A DNA stretch of 64,000 nt from Neorhizobium vignae (GTDB lineage: Bacteria; Pseudomonadota; Alphaproteobacteria; Rhizobiales; Rhizobiaceae), in NCBI RefSeq assembly GCF_000732195.1, contig NZ_JNNU01000014.1, positions 62,001-126,000 of the forward strand, given 5' to 3'. Position numbers and translations under genes: made by a program. Of the stretch, positions 41,964 to 50,134 are shown piece by piece. The notes beneath the pieces are model-generated. The model was not told where the DNA came from. It did not search any database and saw nothing but the letters and a program-made list of their open reading frames with translations. Positions within the stretch are counted from its first letter, which is position 1; each line of letters starts with the position of its first letter.

Positions 41964-42898
41964 AGAGGCATCCTTGCTTCAAGTCGTTTCGCAGCAGTCA
42001 GCCTCGCAAGAGCGGCGGATGCAGTACGAACCTTGGCCGGGTCTGCGCGGCTTGTCAGTATGATAGGAACGCGAGCGCCGAGAACCAGCCCGGCGGCGTC
42101 CGCACCGGCGAAATAAATAAGTTGCTTGGCCAGCATGTTGCCGGCTTCGAGATCGGGAACCAGCAGGATATCCGCCTGGCCGGCGACCGGAGAGGCGATG
42201 TATTTCGCCTGCGCGGCCTCGATGCTGATCGCATTGTCGAAGGCGAGCGGGCCATCGACGATCGCGCCTTCGATCTGCCCGCGCGCGGCCATCACGGTCA
42301 ATGCGGCCGCATCCAGCGTCGAGGGCATCTTGCTGCTGACGGTCTCGACGGCGGCAAGCACCGCCACGAGCGGCTTTTCGACGCCGAGAAGATGCATCAG
42401 ATCGACGGCGTTCTGGCAGATGTCGTGCTTCTGGTCGAGGTCCGGCTGGATGTTGATCGCGGCATCGGTGACGATCAGCAGCTTGTCATAGGCCGGAATG
42501 TCCATGACGTAGACGTGGCTCATGCGCCGGGCTGTCTTCAGTTTCGACGACGGCGCGACGACGGCAGACAGCAACTCGTCGCTATGCAGGCTGCCTTTCA
42601 TCAGGGCCGCGACTTTGCCGTTTGAAGCAAGGTCGACGCTGCGGTCTGCCGCCGCATGGCTATGCTCGACGGGATCGATGTCGATGCCGGCAAGCGACAG
42701 TTCGGCGGCGTCCGCTATCGCCCTGATCTTGTGCTCCGGGCCGACCAGGACCGGGTCGAGAAGGCCCTGTTCCTTGAGTTCGACAGCGGAACGCAGGGTT
42801 TCCGTCGAGCAGGGATGGACCACTGCCGTGCGCATGGCCGGCAGCGAAGCGGCCTCGCGGATAATGGCCTCGTAGCGGCCGTGATGTCTGAGCGTCAT
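41960..42898 (-). CDS. pta: phosphate acetyltransferase
   Basis: A 312-residue enzyme of the short Pta/EutD class that interconverts acetyl-CoA and acetyl phosphate. Seen: AVVHPCSTETLRSAVELKEQ, MSHVYVMDIPAYDKLLIVTD, INIQPDLDQKHDICQNAVDL, and IEGAIVDGPLAFDNAISIEA followed by SPVAGQADILLVPDLEAGNM. No N-terminal MaoC domain, unlike many phosphate acyltransferase fusions in this order. The start is ATG 42898; a far longer upstream frame covers the divergent gene and is not coding. First gene of pta-ackA-xfp, behind an FNR-like box. Confidence 0.9.
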   Translation of the reverse strand: MTLRHHGRYEAIIREAASLPAMRTAVVHPCSTETLRSAVELKEQGLLDPVLVGPEHKIRAIADAAELSLAGIDIDPVEHSHAAADRSVDLASNGKVAALMKGSLHSDELLSAVVAPSSKLKTARRMSHVYVMDIPAYDKLLIVTDAAINIQPDLDQKHDICQNAVDLMHLLGVEKPLVAVLAAVETVSSKMPSTLDAAALTVMAARGQIEGAIVDGPLAFDNAISIEAAQAKYIASPVAGQADILLVPDLEAGNMLAKQLIYFAGADAAGLVLGARVPIILTSRADPAKVRTASAALARLTAAKRLEARMPL

Positions 42899-42967
42899 CT
42901 CCACAGAATGCCTTTCCTCGTCGTGCCGGGTTGGCATTGCTTTTGGACCGCGGCCGTCGGCGTCGCC

Positions 42968-42981
42968 TTGACGCAGCGCAA
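42968..42981. promoter_or_regulatory. FNR/FixK-like box between pta and the pyruvate kinase gene
   Basis: TTGACGCAGCGCAA matches TTGAY-N4-nnCAA. It is 69 bases from the pta start and 72 bases from the pyruvate kinase start, so one site could serve both directions at the usual -41.5 position. Confidence 0.6.
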
Positions 42982-43053
42982 TGCCCCGCAAGCCGTCATC
43001 AAGGATTTGTCTTCGCAAGACAGGCTGGTGGAAACGGTCCAAGGAGACGAGCG

Positions 43054-44567
43054 ATGTCGCAGACGGCGGAACAGCCCACAGGGAATGATAACGAACTGAC
43101 CGACCTTTTCGGAGAATTGCTGGCCCTGCGGCGGGATATCGCCACCCAGGCGGAGCCGAGCCTTCGCGCCTTGACCGGCGGGGCCCTGCTGGCGGAAGAA
43201 CATCGGACGGCGCTTGAAAATCTTTGCCACTACCTTTCGCTGAGGCGTCACGACCTGAGACCCCTGCAGCGCCGGCTGATGTGGCGGGGGCTGTCGTCGC
43301 TCGGGCGGCTCGAAAGCCGCGTCCTGCCGACGATCGATGCGGTGCTCGCTTCGCTTGCCGCCATTCAGGCAAACGCGCCGCCGTTCGCGCCGCCATCCGA
43401 GGAGGAATTTTTCCAGGGTGAGGGCCTGCTCACCACATCGACCGACGACCTGTTCGGATCGCCGCCGTCCCATCGGCGCGGCCGCATCATGGTGACCTTG
43501 CCGGGCGAGGCTGCGGACCAGCCGGATTTCATCCTCGATCTTGCCAGGCGCGGCATGGATATCGCCCGCATCAACTGCGCCCATGACGACGACAAGGCCT
43601 GGGCGGCGATGGCGGGACATGTACGGGCAGCCGGCGAGACCCTCGGACGGCGGCTGACGGTGCTGATGGATATTGCCGGGCCGAAGATCCGCACCGAGGC
43701 GGTCGCGGGGAACAAGAAAGCGAAATTGCAGACCGGCGATCGGCTGCGCCTCGTTGCCTCGGGTGAGCCCTATCTGACCGACGACGTGCCGTTCTGCTCC
43801 GCCGTTTCGTTGCCCGAGATCGTCACCCGCGTCGCCGTCGGCGATCGTATCCGTTACGACGACGGCAAGCTGGAAGGCGTGATCGAGAGCGTCGCCGAAG
43901 GCGAGGCGGTCGTGCGTGTCACCCACACCAAGACCGGTGGTGCCAAGCTGAAACCGGAAAAGGGCCTGAACCTTCCGATACCGTCCTCGGCCTTTCGCCG
44001 CTGACGGCCAAGGACCATTCCGACCTCTCGACGATCATCGCCAATGCCGACATGCTCGGTTATTCCTTCGTCAGCCGACCCGACGACATCGACCTTCTTG
44101 AAGAGGCGCTCGCCACTTTTCCGCCGCGCCGGCATCCGCTCGGCCTGATCGCCAAGATCGAGCAGCCGCAGGCCGTCACCAACCTGCCGGCCCTGATCGC
44201 GCGGGCTCGCTGCCGCAACCGGCCGTTCGGCGTGATGATCGCCCGCGGGGACCTCGCCGCCGAGATCGGTTTCGAACGCGTCGCGGAAATGCAGGAGGAG
44301 CTTCTGTGGATCTGTGAGGCAGCGGCAGTGCCGACGGTATGGGCGACGCAGGTTCTCGAAGACCTCGTCAAGGACGGATTGCCCTCGCGCGGCGAGATGA
44401 CCGATGCGGCCATGGCGGCGCGGGCGGAATGCGTGATGCTGAACAAGGGGCCGGCGGTCGGTGAGGCCGTGACGCTGCTCGACAGCCTGCTCGCGCGGAT
44501 GGACGGCCACATCTTCAAGAAGACGCCGACGCTGCGGGCGCTGAAATCCTGGCCGGGCACAGCTTAA
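43054..44567 (+). pseudogene. pyruvate kinase-like gene interrupted by a frameshift
   Basis: Two frames make one protein. 43054-44004 encodes about 316 residues: an N-terminal region of about 140 residues not found in standard pyruvate kinases, then GRIMVTLPGEAADQPDFILD, ARRGMDIARINCAH and LMDIAGPKIRT. The frame breaks at about 43975-43978, where CTTCCGATACC would need one more G; reading on in the shifted frame gives LSPLTAKDHSDL and then LGYSFVSRPDDIDLLEEAL, LIAKIEQPQAV, VMIARGDLAAEIGFERV and WATQVLEDLVKDGLPSRGEM up to 44567. All active-site parts survive, so the lesion is recent, a sequencing error, or recoding. Start follows AAGGAGACGA. Confidence 0.85.
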
Positions 44568-44593
44568 GGCGCAACCGGCTTCGTGCTCGCCCG

Positions 44594-44607
44594 TTGACCG
44601 ATATCAA
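44594..44607 (+). promoter_or_regulatory. FNR/FixK-like box before the phosphotransferase/kinase gene
   Basis: TTGACCGATATCAA differs from the consensus TTGAT-N4-ATCAA by one base and lies 62 bases before the ATG at 44670. Confidence 0.7.
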
Positions 44608-44669
44608 GGTCCGGGAGATCGTTGAATGGCCTCCTGGTCGAAAGAGGCGGCCGAGCAGGGAGACGGGAC

Positions 44670-46184
44670 ATGGTGACTGAGGATCAAGGCGGCACGATCG
44701 CCTTCTTGGCGAGTCCGGCATCTTACGGGCTCGCCGGTCCGGTCGAACGGATGGAGACGCATATCTCCGTGATTTTCCTCGCCGGCAACCGGGTCTACAA
44801 GCTGAAGAAGGCGCTGAAGCTTCCCTATGTCGATTTCTCGACGGCCACGATTCGCGAGGATGCCTGCCGCAAGGAAGTCGCGCTGAACAGCGAGACCGCG
44901 CCCGGGCTTTATATCGGCGTGCGGCGTATCACCCGCTCGGACGCCGGCAATTTGGAGTTCGACGGCGCCGGACCGCTCGTCGATGCCGTCGTCGAGATGA
45001 GCCGTTTCGAACAGGAACAGCTCTTCGACCAGATGGCGGCCGCGGGCCGGCTGACGCCGGAGCTGATGACGCAGACCGCCCGGATGATCGCATTTTACCA
45101 CAGCCGGGCGCCGGTGGTCTCCAGGGGCGGCGGGGCGGCCAATATCGAGGCTGTTCTCGACATCAACGATGCCGGATTTGCGACCAGCCATGTCTTCGGC
45201 GCGGCGGAGTCGGCCAAGCTCAGCGAGGCCTTCCGGTCCCGGCTCCTCCAACACGGCGAACTTCTCGACCGGCGGGCGCTGGCGGGCAAGGTCCGCCGTT
45301 GCCACGGTGATCTTCACCTGCGCAATATCTGCCTGCTGGACGGCAAGCCGTGCCTGTTCGACTGCATCGAATTCAATCTCGGGATCGCCACCGTCGATGT
45401 CCTCTACGACCTCGCCTTTCTACTGATGGATCTCTGGCATCGCGGTTTTCCCGACCTCGCCAATCTGGTGATGAACCGGTATCTCGATGAAACCGACGAC
45501 GAGGACGGGTTCTGCGCTCTGCCGTTCCTCATGGCGATCAGGGCAGCGGTCCGCGCGCATGTGACGGCGACGCAGGCCGAAGAGCCAGATCAGGATGCCG
45601 CCAGGCTGGCGCAGGAGGCGAGGTCCTATTTCGACCTCGCCCATGCTCTCCTGGGGGTGGCGCGGACGCGCCTCATCGCGATCGGCGGCCTCAGCGGTTC
45701 CGGCAAGACGACGGTCGCGGATTATCTGGCAGCGAAGGTAGGCACGCCTCCGGGCGCCAGGATCGTCGAAAGCGACCGAATCCGCAAAGCCCTGCATGGT
45801 GTTTCGGCCGAGACGAGACTTCCGGTCTCCGCCTATAGACCCGATGTTTCGGAAAAGGTCTATCGCGAGATGGCGCGGCATGCGGAGCTGATCCTCGCCC
45901 AGGGCGGATCGGTGGTTGCCGATGCCGTTTTCGACGATCCGGTCAACCGGCGCCTTATCGAGGATGCTGCCGCGAGGACCGGGGCAGGCTTCCGCGGCAT
46001 CTGGCTCGAGGCCGATCCGGAACTGCTCTGGCAGCGGGTTCGGGAGCGGGCGGGAGGCCCGTCTGATGCCACCACGGACGTGCTTTCCGGCCAACTGGCC
46101 CGCAAACCCACCGAGATAGCCTGGCGGAAGCTCGATGCATCGAATGGGCCCGAGACGATCTCCGCGGCAATCCTGCAGGGTTGA
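44670..46184 (+). CDS. fused aminoglycoside-phosphotransferase-like and P-loop kinase protein
   Basis: A 504-residue two-domain protein. The first 330 residues resemble a phosphotransferase fold: GNRVYKLKKALKLPYVDFST, the catalytic loop RRCHGDLHLRNICLLDG and FDCIEFN (metal Asp/Glu). The last 165 residues are a zeta-toxin/AAA_33 kinase: Walker A IAIGGLSGSGKTTVADYLAA, then ESDRIRKALHGV. The pairing is a widespread, uncharacterised family; resistance to aminoglycosides should not be assumed. ATG 44670 follows AGGGAGACGGGA. An FNR-like box upstream places it in the low-oxygen group. Confidence 0.85.
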   Translation: MVTEDQGGTIAFLASPASYGLAGPVERMETHISVIFLAGNRVYKLKKALKLPYVDFSTATIREDACRKEVALNSETAPGLYIGVRRITRSDAGNLEFDGAGPLVDAVVEMSRFEQEQLFDQMAAAGRLTPELMTQTARMIAFYHSRAPVVSRGGGAANIEAVLDINDAGFATSHVFGAAESAKLSEAFRSRLLQHGELLDRRALAGKVRRCHGDLHLRNICLLDGKPCLFDCIEFNLGIATVDVLYDLAFLLMDLWHRGFPDLANLVMNRYLDETDDEDGFCALPFLMAIRAAVRAHVTATQAEEPDQDAARLAQEARSYFDLAHALLGVARTRLIAIGGLSGSGKTTVADYLAAKVGTPPGARIVESDRIRKALHGVSAETRLPVSAYRPDVSEKVYREMARHAELILAQGGSVVADAVFDDPVNRRLIEDAAARTGAGFRGIWLEADPELLWQRVRERAGGPSDATTDVLSGQLARKPTEIAWRKLDASNGPETISAAILQG

Positions 46185-46201
46185 GATCCCGATGGTCTTC
46201 A

Positions 46202-46252
46202 TTGATCCGGGGCAAGTGAAAGGTTCAGCCCGCGCCCGTTGACGCGCGTCAA
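46202..46252 (+). promoter_or_regulatory. tandem FNR/FixK-like boxes before the 46339 gene
   Basis: TTGACGCGCGTCAA (46239-46252) is a perfect palindrome of the FNR/FixK type. A weaker copy, TTGATCCGGGGCAA, lies at 46202-46215, centre 37 bases upstream. The strong box ends in the first base of an ATG at 46252, which argues against that ATG as the start of the next gene. Confidence 0.7.
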
Positions 46253-46338
46253 TGTCGGTGGCGGTGGACGACGCTAGAACGTCAGGTCTCAGGGAGCCGG
46301 TCCGACGTGACGCACGGGCCTTCTGGCGGAGAGAGGAT

Positions 46339-46788
46339 ATGGAGACGGATTACGACGTGGGCGTGCTGGATGCGGCGGATGTCTACCGCGCTTTCGCGGT
46401 TGCCCGGCTTGTGATGTCAAGCCTGGATCTGCAGACGTGGGAACGGCTGACCGCCTCCGCCTCGTTGCGTCGCAATTGGCTGGCGGTTACCGACGCACGG
46501 GGATATGTCCGCGGCCTTTGCCACGTCTTTGCCCGCGAGCATCCGGTCTACGGACGCCAGCTCGAAATACCGGTTTTTGCATCCATCGGCCTCGTCGATA
46601 ACCAGGGTGTCGCGAAACGTCTTTTCGATTTCGCCAAGCTGCGCGCGAAACTGGACGGGTGCGAAAAGGTCCATTTCTGGTCCTCTGCATCGAAGGATTG
46701 TTATAGCCTCGATGCACTCCGGGAAACAGGCCCCTGGGACGATGGATTGATCTACGATCTGGGCACCGACCGCGCCACCGTTCACTGA
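46339..46788 (+). CDS. uncharacterised protein of the FNR-box group
   Basis: A 149-residue soluble protein: METDYDVGVLDAADVYRAFA, RLVMSSLDLQTWERLTASAS, then WLAVTDARGYVRGLCHVFAR and FASIGLVDNQGVAKRLFDFA, KVHFWSSASKD. The strand-helix order and ARGYVRGLCHVF segment recall GNAT acetyltransferases, but no acetyl-CoA loop (Q/R-x-x-G-x-G/A) is evident, so I leave it unnamed. The ATG at 46339 follows GGAGAGAGGA; the longer in-frame start at 46252 overlaps the regulatory box. It follows the fused kinase gene. Confidence 0.7.
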   Translation: METDYDVGVLDAADVYRAFAVARLVMSSLDLQTWERLTASASLRRNWLAVTDARGYVRGLCHVFAREHPVYGRQLEIPVFASIGLVDNQGVAKRLFDFAKLRAKLDGCEKVHFWSSASKDCYSLDALRETGPWDDGLIYDLGTDRATVH

Positions 46789-46826
46789 CGGGGGCTTGCG
46801 GTTATGGGGGACAAAGGGGGGCCGGA

Positions 46827-47090
46827 TCAGCCGAGGTCTGCCGCCGTCAGCGTATAGGTGGTGCCCCGATTGGGACGATAGGCCTTCACTGCCGCATCCT
46901 GGATACTGGACCGGGCTGCATCGAAAGCCCTTAAGTAATCGGCCTCGGACATGCTCGTCGCCGTGCTATGGGCGAGTGCCTTGGCTTCCACGAAAAACCT
47001 GACCTCGAACATGCCGTCATAGCCCAGGAAACGAACGACCTTGCGCGCTTCGTCGAAACTGCGGCTTCTGTTCGGAAATATCAGGGTCAT
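46827..47090 (-). CDS. DUF1488 family protein
   Basis: An 87-residue protein that begins MTLIFPNRSRSFDEARKVVR FL and continues DGMFEVRFFVEAKALAHS, the full DUF1488 pattern (a start strand, a basic surface, then a F-E-V-x-FF strand and a helix). Function unknown. The ATG at 47090 has a weak binding site; an in-frame ATG nine codons upstream (MLPSRTETI) is the alternative. It opens, on the minus strand, a region of small proteins. Confidence 0.75.
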   Translation of the reverse strand: MTLIFPNRSRSFDEARKVVRFLGYDGMFEVRFFVEAKALAHSTATSMSEADYLRAFDAARSSIQDAAVKAYRPNRGTTYTLTAADLG

Positions 47091-47166
47091 GATCGTTTCA
47101 GTTCGAGATGGAAGCATTTCCGTTGGAAACGGCATTCCGGGTTTCTGATGATTGCGTATTGCGGTG

Positions 47167-47310
47167 TCAGAACAGATCGCGAAGCAGGATGTAGAGAATG
47201 AATACAATGGATATTCCCGGCACGGCCATGCGGAACAGGCTGCCATAGCCTGCCCGGTGTAATTGCGGGCCTGTCTGGGAAGACGGTTGGATTCGCCTGA
47301 TGGAAGACAT
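47167..47310 (-). CDS. 47-residue membrane protein with shared leader motif
   Basis: ATG 47310 follows AGGAGGACGAC. The sequence is MSSIRRIQPSSQTGPQLHRA then a hydrophobic end (MAVPGISIVFILYILLRDLF), so one C-terminal helix. I do not recognise a family. Its leader carries the 16-base motif that two other small genes of this region share. A longer in-frame extension upstream lacks a binding site. Confidence 0.7.
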   Translation of the reverse strand: MSSIRRIQPSSQTGPQLHRAGYGSLFRMAVPGISIVFILYILLRDLF

Positions 47311-47323
47311 GTCGTCCTCCTGG

Positions 47324-47339
47324 TTGGGGCCAGGGCTCG
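47324..47339 (-). promoter_or_regulatory. shared leader motif, copy 1
   Basis: On the minus strand CGAGCCCTGGCCCCAA, ending 13 bases before the ATG at 47310 and just before AGGAGG. Same motif at 53811-53826 and, with two changes, at 52891-52906. Confidence 0.5.
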
Positions 47340-47506
47340 CGCCCTTGATCGCAGCGCCCGTTCTGAATCTGCTACCTTCGCACAATATGGGTCGAACGCG
47401 GACAAATACAAGAGGAGGTCTCTCCGCTCCTCAAGAGTTGAGAGATCCGGCGCAGCCGCATTTGATACGATCCGGCTGCCTGCTATTGGGGGCGTAGCGT
47501 TGTCGG

Positions 47507-47854
47507 CTACTTGTTCTTCAGAAGCCACATCTTGCCAGCCATGGTGATCCCATGCGCGGATTCTTCCGTCGGGACGTCCTCGTTGAGGATGCGCAGAAGG
47601 CCGTATTCCCGCAGTTCGTTCAAGGTCGTGGTGGTCAGGAACTTGATCTTCTGGGGGCGTTCCTTGAACCGGTCGTTCCGCGCATAAGTCACGACCGCAT
47701 TCAGATGGGTCCATTTCTTCGCTTCCTGCGGAAACAGATCGCCGTCCTTGGCGAGCTTCAGGCCCCTGATCTGGGTCGGCGTCAGCTCAACGGTCAGCGC
47801 GTGCGCCGCAGGCGTCGGGGTGGCGGTCGTTTTGGTGTTCTCGGTCGTGTTCAA
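47507..47854 (-). CDS. uncharacterised 115-residue protein
   Basis: A Thr-rich N-terminus (NTTENTKTTATPTPAAHALT) precedes a folded part: LTPTQIRGLKLAKDGDLF, KKWTHLNAVVTYARNDRF, KIKFLTTTTLNELREYGLLR and MAGKMWLLKNK. The last part looks like a winged-helix or similar alpha/beta module. No ATG is available; a TTG at 47854, seven bases after AAGGA, is the best start. The leader (CAAGGACCAAACATTGA) closely resembles that of the DUF6481 gene at 49445. No family recognised. Confidence 0.65.
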   Translation of the reverse strand: MNTTENTKTTATPTPAAHALTVELTPTQIRGLKLAKDGDLFPQEAKKWTHLNAVVTYARNDRFKERPQKIKFLTTTTLNELREYGLLRILNEDVPTEESAHGITMAGKMWLLKNK

Positions 47855-47937
47855 TGTTTGGTCCTTGATCGGGTACGGAGGTAGTCTTTGTGCATTCGCT
47901 GCCCAGGCGGAGGTCCCGGCCTGGCAGATTGCATAGG

Positions 47938-48984
47938 TTAAGGTTTCTTTCTCGCCTTGGCGGCGTCGCGAAACGACAGGAGCCTTTTGCTCTTTTCGTC
48001 CCAGAGGACGAGTTTGACGCATTGGATGCTCTGCCAAAGCGTTATGCGGCCGATGCCGGCAAGTTCGGGATGATCGCGCAGCACCTCGGGCAGCCGGTAA
48101 TAGGGGATCCGGCTCGACAGATGATGGACGTGGTGGATGCCGATATTGCCGGTCAGCCAGCGCAGCGCCAGCGGCAGATCGTAGTGGGACGCGCCGTGGA
48201 GAGCGGCCTCAGGAAACTGCCATTCCTCGGTCTTCGACCAATGGGTTTCCTCGAACTGATGCTGGACATAGAAGAGCCAGACGCCGGCGGCCCCTGCGAT
48301 CAGCACGATCGGCAGATGGACCAGCAGGAAGGGTACGAGTCCGACCGCCCAAATCATCAGCGCCGCCAGAACGGCGACCGCGAGATTGGTCGCCATCGTC
48401 GAAATCCAGGGCAGGGAGCCCGATTTCATCATTCCGAACGGAAGGCGCTGCTTGAAGAGGAAAAGCCAGGCGGGCCCGATGCCGAACATCACCAGCGGGT
48501 GGCGATAAAGCCGGTAGCCAAGCCGGCGCGACCAGGGCAGGGCCTGATATTCGTCGATCGTCAGCGTGGTGATGTCCCCGACGCCGCGCTCATCGAGGTT
48601 GCCGGCGGAGGCGTGATGCGCGGCATGCGCCCGGCGCCAGTAATCGTAAGGCGTCAGGGTCAACACCCCGAGCACCCGCCCGGTCCAATTGTCGAGGCGC
48701 CGGCGCGCGAAGAACGAGCCGTGGCCGCAGTCGTGCTGGATCATGAACAGCCGCAGCAGAAAGGCGGCGGCTGGAAGGACGAGGATCAGCCCGATCGGGT
48801 AACCCAGGGAAACGGAAACATAAGCTGCGGCCGAAAAGGCTGCAAACGGCAGCACCGTGACGAGCAGCTCGAAGGTGCTGCGTCCGAAACGCGGCTGCCG
48901 GTATTTCGAAAGAATCTTGAGCCAGGCGCCAATATCGTCTTCGGCAACGGGCGCAATCGCATGGGCTGTGGCGTTCATGGACAT
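47938..48984 (-). CDS. membrane fatty acid desaturase
   Basis: A 348-residue desaturase of the delta-12/omega-3 type. It has the three histidine boxes that bind the di-iron centre: HDCGHGS (84-90), HAAHH (120-124) and HHVHH (about 283-287). Several helices separate them. It would introduce a double bond into membrane lipid acyl chains and so adjust fluidity, which fits a place near cold-shock genes. The electron donor is not encoded nearby. ATG 48984 follows AAGGTGG. Confidence 0.9.
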   Translation of the reverse strand: MSMNATAHAIAPVAEDDIGAWLKILSKYRQPRFGRSTFELLVTVLPFAAFSAAAYVSVSLGYPIGLILVLPAAAFLLRLFMIQHDCGHGSFFARRRLDNWTGRVLGVLTLTPYDYWRRAHAAHHASAGNLDERGVGDITTLTIDEYQALPWSRRLGYRLYRHPLVMFGIGPAWLFLFKQRLPFGMMKSGSLPWISTMATNLAVAVLAALMIWAVGLVPFLLVHLPIVLIAGAAGVWLFYVQHQFEETHWSKTEEWQFPEAALHGASHYDLPLALRWLTGNIGIHHVHHLSSRIPYYRLPEVLRDHPELAGIGRITLWQSIQCVKLVLWDEKSKRLLSFRDAAKARKKP

Positions 48985-49064
48985 CGATCCACCTTTTTGG
49001 CCTCGGCATGCGGCGCGCCCGAAGCGGGATGTGCCTGCACGTCCTCAGGCACATGCCTCAAATA

Positions 49065-49445
49065 TCAGCCCTGACGGGCCTTGCGTGCAGCGTAACGACG
49101 ATCGCGCTCCGCCTTGCGGGCGGCTTCATCGGCGATGACCCGGGCAACCCGGTCGTTGGTTTCTGCCTGCCGGGCCTCCGCCTCGGCTTTTTCATCGGCT
49201 TCCGCAGCAGCGGCCAATGCGGCCGCTTCCTGGAGCTGGCGCTCGTTCTCGGCAGTCTTCTGGGCCTCGCGCTCGGCGCGGCGGGCTTCCCTCGCGGCTG
49301 CAATGGCCTCGCGTTCGGCGCGGCGTTCCTGCATCGCGGGATCTGTCGGTTTAGGGGCGGTCGCAAACTTTGCCAAAAGCTCGCGCTTAGCATCCGCTGC
49401 GGTTTTGCGGCGCTCGGCAAAGCTGTTGTCGTTCGGGTGTCTCAA
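49065..49445 (-). CDS. DUF6481 family protein, long charged helix
   Basis: A 126-residue protein, almost all charged coiled-coil: RRKTAADAKRELLAKFATAP, then ERRAEREAIAAAREARRAER and ETNDRVARVIADEAARKAER. It begins with TTG at 49445 (RHPNDNSFAERRKT), as no ATG is present and ACAAGGACGATACA precedes it. The N-terminal NSFAERRKTAA block is the family signature. Function unknown; commonly found with cold-shock genes in rhizobia, as here. Confidence 0.8.
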   Translation of the reverse strand: MRHPNDNSFAERRKTAADAKRELLAKFATAPKPTDPAMQERRAEREAIAAAREARRAEREAQKTAENERQLQEAAALAAAAEADEKAEAEARQAETNDRVARVIADEAARKAERDRRYAARKARQG

Positions 49446-49558
49446 TGTATCGTCCTTGTCAGATTTGAACTGGTCAGATTTGTAATCTTGCGGTCGAGAC
49501 GAATATCGCGCCTACCGGGAGGCCATGAAGATATTCGCGTTAGCCAGATGCCTCAACG

Positions 49559-49586
49559 GAAAAAGGCCAGACATACGCCTGGCCTT
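49559..49586 (-). terminator. rho-independent terminator of the cold-shock gene
   Basis: On the minus strand AAGGCCAG (49586-49579) / CTGGCCTT (49570-49563), loop of 8, then TTTTTCC. It follows the stop of the csp gene at 49641. Confidence 0.85.
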
Positions 49587-49640
49587 CACATACCTTTTGC
49601 CACCATGCCAGTACGTCCGTGGTCATGGGAGGCTAAAGTT

Positions 49641-49850
49641 TTAGGCAGCCTGGAGCTGGCCTGCGGACATCTTGCCCGACTTGCGGTCACGCTCGAGTTC
49701 GAAGCCAAGCTTCTGGCCTTCGACGATCGAGCTCATGCCAGCGCGTTCGACGGCAGAGATATGAACGAAGACGTCGGCGCTGCCGTCGTCAGGCTGAATG
49801 AAGCCGAAGCCTTTGGTGGCATTGAACCATTTAACTGTGCCAGTGGCCAT
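49641..49850 (-). CDS. cspA: cold-shock domain protein (CspA type)
   Basis: A 69-residue single cold-shock domain: TGTVKWFNATKGFGFIQPDD and DVFVHISAVERAGM carry RNP1 (KGFGFI) and RNP2 (VFVHI). It binds single-stranded RNA and unwinds structure. The ATG at 49850 follows AAAGGG and a leader of about 130 bases behind a good promoter, long leaders being typical of cold-regulated csp genes. Confidence 0.93.
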   Translation of the reverse strand: MATGTVKWFNATKGFGFIQPDDGSADVFVHISAVERAGMSSIVEGQKLGFELERDRKSGKMSAGQLQAA

Positions 49851-49988
49851 AACGAACCCTTTCATAGCAACATTGATAAACCGCCGGGCGACGCACGGCG
49901 GGTGTTTCGACTTTTGAGAGGGAAAGTTCGTCAAGAAGCGCAAAGCGCAGCAAAAACAAATATCGGCAAACAAAGTATCGATGTTCAT

Positions 49989-50017
49989 TACCTATCGTAT
50001 TGGGATTGAAGTGTCAA
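49989..50017 (-). promoter_or_regulatory. sigma70-type promoter of the cold-shock gene
   Basis: On the minus strand TTGACA (50017-50012), 17 bases, TAGGTA (49994-49989). It sits about 140 bases before the start codon, giving a long untranslated leader. Confidence 0.65.
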
Positions 50018-50134
50018 CTTTTTGTTTTGAAAATCGCGAAATATGCAACCGAAGGTGGTTTTTGTGGCGAACGAACGGATATCAGCGGTACCCGCATCGA
50101 GGTCTCGCAGGTGGCGAGCCGGCAGCTTGAAGAT

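Noticed and set aside
42899..43396. N-terminal extension of pta covering the divergent gene
   Set aside because: Lacks homology and a binding site, and would cover the FNR-like box and the pyruvate kinase start; ATG 42898 fits the family.
44670..46184. Aminoglycoside resistance gene
   Set aside because: Only the fold is shared; the fusion with a zeta-type kinase is a different, uncharacterised family.
46252..46338. Upstream start for the 46339 gene
   Set aside because: The ATG at 46252 overlaps the last base of a perfect FNR-like box, and has no binding site.
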